From Chitinispirillales bacterium ANBcel5 (GTDB taxonomy: Bacteria; Fibrobacterota; Chitinivibrionia; Chitinivibrionales; Chitinispirillaceae), in NCBI GenBank assembly GCA_029688955.1, contig JARUKZ010000010.1, forward strand, positions 1 to 64,000: a DNA stretch of 64,000 nt, written 5' to 3'. Positions 62,021 through 64,000 of this stretch are shown piece by piece. The notes under the pieces are model-generated. The model was not told where the DNA came from and did not search any database. It saw only the letters and a program-made list of their open reading frames with translations. The position numbers and the translations under genes are program-made. Position 1 is the first letter of the stretch; the number at the start of each line of letters is the position of its first letter.

Positions 62021-63379
62021 GTGAAAATGAAAGACTTACCAATCATGTCTGTTTCCGGAATAAGAGGTATTTACGGGGTTACTCTTGATGAGCTTTTTGT
62101 TTCAAGAATTGCCTATATCCAAACCAAACTATCGGGTGCAGGAAAAGTGGTAATTGGCCGTGACACACGCCCCAGTGGGGAGCGACTTATGCGGGCCATA
62201 TGCAGAGGTATAAGAGCTGCTGGTGGTGAACCTGTGGATATTGGGATTGCTCCCACCCCGACAACCTGTGTTGCTGTTTCGGAGCTTAAGGCTTCAGCGG
62301 GTATAATTATTACTGCAAGTCATAACCCGTCCCAGTACAATGGCTACAAAATGGTTCACTCATCGGGACGTCTTTTTAAGGGCGATGAGTGCGAAACAGT
62401 TTACAGCCATTTTAAAAGGGGGGAGTATCCTCAAGAGCAGGAGCTTAAACAATACGATGACTCACCAGCTAAAACGGTTGATGCGGTTTCGATTCACATA
62501 AACAAAATCATTTCTACTGTCGATGTATCCCTTATTGCATCAAAAAGAATGAAAGTAGCAGTAGATTCAATTAATGGTGCTGCGGGGGCTATTTTTCCGG
62601 CACTCTTAGAAAAGCTTTCCGTAGAGTGGACAGGTGTTCATAACAAACTGGATGGGGATTTCGTTCACAACCCAGAGCCAAGACCTGAGCACCTCACCGA
62701 CTTAAGCTCATTACTGAGCACAAGCGACGGATTCTGGGGTGGGTTTATTTTCGATCCAGATGCAGACCGGCTTGCAACAATGGGACAAAATGGTGAAGCT
62801 GTATCAGAGGAGATGACTCTTGTACTGGCTCTTGAAAATATTCTTGAGCATACTAAAAGTGATATAGCTACCAATCTGTCTACCTCGATGTTGATAGATG
62901 ATGTAGGGGCTAAGTTTGGAGTACATATTTTCAGAACAAAAATTGGTGAAGCCAATGTAGTTGAAGGAATGAAAAAGTTTAACTGTAAAGTTGGCGGTGA
63001 AGGTAATGGCGGAGTGATCTATCCAGCTATGTCGACTGTAAGGGATGGACTTGGAGCTATGGCACTTATTCTTGAGCTTATGGCTAAAAGGGACAAAAAG
63101 CTTTTTCAGCTTACAGCAGCCTGGCCTTCATATCCTATTGTTAAGGATAAAATATCCTGTGAATCTCTTGAACCTAAACAGCTAATAGAGAAGATAAGCG
63201 CCAGATTTCCTGATGAGAAGAAAGATCTTCTTGATGGCCTCAAAATCATTCGCGATTATGGATGGGTGCACTTGCGAGCTTCAAATACTGAACCGATCAT
63301 TCGTTGTTATGCAGAAGCCAAAACGGATCAGCAGGCAAAGGAGTTATCCGAAATGGTTCTTGCAGAAGCGAAGAGATAA
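62021..63379 (+). CDS. glmM: Phosphoglucosamine mutase / phosphomannomutase family protein
   Basis: This is a 452-residue alpha-D-phosphohexomutase. It has SGIRGIYG at the start, the phosphoserine loop ITASHNPSQYNGYK (S100), the Mg loop FDPDADRLA, the sugar loop GEGNGGVIYP and the phosphate loop RASNTEPIIR. ITASHNP and the short length are of the GlmM/archaeal-type branch. It would make glucosamine-1-phosphate for UDP-GlcNAc, or mannose-1-phosphate; these cannot be separated here. Lying divergent to mraZ favours the wall-precursor role. It has a good AAAGGAG site. Confidence 0.85.
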   Translation: MKMKDLPIMSVSGIRGIYGVTLDELFVSRIAYIQTKLSGAGKVVIGRDTRPSGERLMRAICRGIRAAGGEPVDIGIAPTPTTCVAVSELKASAGIIITASHNPSQYNGYKMVHSSGRLFKGDECETVYSHFKRGEYPQEQELKQYDDSPAKTVDAVSIHINKIISTVDVSLIASKRMKVAVDSINGAAGAIFPALLEKLSVEWTGVHNKLDGDFVHNPEPRPEHLTDLSSLLSTSDGFWGGFIFDPDADRLATMGQNGEAVSEEMTLVLALENILEHTKSDIATNLSTSMLIDDVGAKFGVHIFRTKIGEANVVEGMKKFNCKVGGEGNGGVIYPAMSTVRDGLGAMALILELMAKRDKKLFQLTAAWPSYPIVKDKISCESLEPKQLIEKISARFPDEKKDLLDGLKIIRDYGWVHLRASNTEPIIRCYAEAKTDQQAKELSEMVLAEAKR

Positions 63380-63400
63380 CTTTTATTACTTTAACCCGGC

Positions 63401-64000
63401 CTAATCAACAGAATGGCTGGGTATTTCCACTGATGGTGGGCTTGACAGGTACAATTCTTTGCTTATTTTTCTTAAGTAGAGACGTGCCTGCCTCGCCTCT
63501 TCCAGGGTTATCAGAGGGTCACCATTTTCAGCACCTGACAGTTCCAGAATTATTCCTCCCCTGAAATTAGTTTCTCCAAGCTCAAACAGTACTTTATGCC
63601 AGTCTATTACTCCTTTTCCCGGAGGTAAGTGGCTGTCGTACTTTCCGGTATTATCATTTGCATGAACGATTCTCATATGGCCCGAAAGTTTATACATGAC
63701 GCTGTATATGTCACCAGATAACCTGGCATGGCCGGTATCAAGACAGGTACAGATATTTAAATTATCCATAGCTCCCATTATCCACATCATATCACTTGTG
63801 CTTCCAAAGGGTAAATGGGGAAGCATGTTTTCAAGCACCAGCCCCACTCCAAGTTTCTGACACTTGTTAGCTACTTTATTTAATACATCGGCGGCGTTTC
63901 TGAGTCTCTCTGCCCGCTCTTCAATTGAAAACTGAAGCATATTGTCCGGACCAGGGTGTATTACAAAATGTCTTGCTTCAAGTACCCCGGCAGCTTCTGC
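63401..64000 (-). CDS. Sugar phosphate isomerase/epimerase-like TIM-barrel protein, partial
   Basis: The reading frame is open to the right edge, so the N-terminus is missing; 199 residues are visible. Xylose-isomerase-like signatures are RHFVIHPGPDN, GVGLVLENMLPHL (metal-binding Glu), TCLDTGHARLSGD (Asp/His) and RIVHANDNTGKYDSHLPPG (His/Asp), ending in a Glu in GIILELSG. The family includes sugar epimerases, isomerases and endonuclease IV-like enzymes; the substrate is unknown. It is convergent with the mutase, 21 bp away. Confidence 0.88.
   Translation of the reverse strand, partial: AEAAGVLEARHFVIHPGPDNMLQFSIEERAERLRNAADVLNKVANKCQKLGVGLVLENMLPHLPFGSTSDMMWIMGAMDNLNICTCLDTGHARLSGDIYSVMYKLSGHMRIVHANDNTGKYDSHLPPGKGVIDWHKVLFELGETNFRGGIILELSGAENGDPLITLEEARQARLYLRKISKELYLSSPPSVEIPSHSVD

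Overview
The window looks like chromosomal DNA of a Gram-negative bacterium of moderately low GC, probably of the Fibrobacterota (Fibrobacter/Chitinivibrionia side). This is an inference. It rests on a TIGR02147/DUF4423-type regulator (a family first described as a large paralogous set in Fibrobacter succinogenes), large secreted multi-domain proteins, a cellobiose phosphorylase beside a CBM11-like lipoprotein, and a complete-looking but rearranged division and cell-wall cluster. No phage, insertion sequence, CRISPR array, rRNA or intact tRNA was seen.

Layout. (1) 1-5952, minus strand: an accessory operon that reads like an orphan contractile-injection effector island. It holds a PAAR-tip protein, a papain-like Cys/His/Asp protein, an exported TPR protein (candidate immunity), a LysM protein, an 831-residue protein with central membrane segments, and a lipoprotein with a formylglycine-generating-enzyme fold cut by the left edge. 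(2) 6108-7553: a protein made of seven treble-clef zinc repeats, the last one degenerate. (3) 7979-9447: DUF1007 plus an RcnA-like Ni/Co exporter. (4) 9797-12752: a DUF2007 protein and a GH65 phosphorylase. (5) 12884-13290: a frameshifted small exported protein. (6) 13874-23544: three secreted genes, including a 2252-residue protein with two complete subtilisin domains in tandem and two proteins sharing one C-terminal module. (7) 23768-31637: an old-yellow-enzyme-type flavoprotein, a CBS protein, a translationally coupled TIGR02147 regulator and surface lipoprotein, and a GH94 cellobiose phosphorylase. (8) 31676-35759: a glycan operon (GT2, HAD-IIIC/FkbH fusion, YdjC deacetylase, PEBP). (9) 36460-42660: superoxide dismutase, SPW protein, FmdB-type ribbon, and the yebC-ruvCAB-DUF2905-acyP-mnmA run. 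(10) 42820-46336: murI, amidase, smpB, a HIT protein and a 58-residue small gene. (11) 46407-61665: the dcw cluster mraZ-rsmH-ftsL-ftsI-murE-murF-murD-ftsW-murG-murC-ftsQ-ftsA-ftsZ. (12) 62021-64000: a phosphoglucosamine/phosphomannomutase and a partial sugar isomerase-like protein.

How it fits together. The dcw genes are almost all overlapping or tightly spaced, behind a recognisable promoter whose 5' leader is four 10-bp repeats of the MraZ-box type running into the mraZ start codon. murF is followed directly by murD with no mraY. murB and ddl are also absent. The gene in the murG position keeps the MurG fold signature but has lost the family's glycine-loop motifs, so both membrane steps of lipid II synthesis look altered at this locus. 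Besides the effector-like island at the left end and the twin-subtilisin protein, this is the most notable observation.

Carbohydrate use is phosphorolytic (GH65, GH94), which suits an anaerobic polysaccharide degrader.
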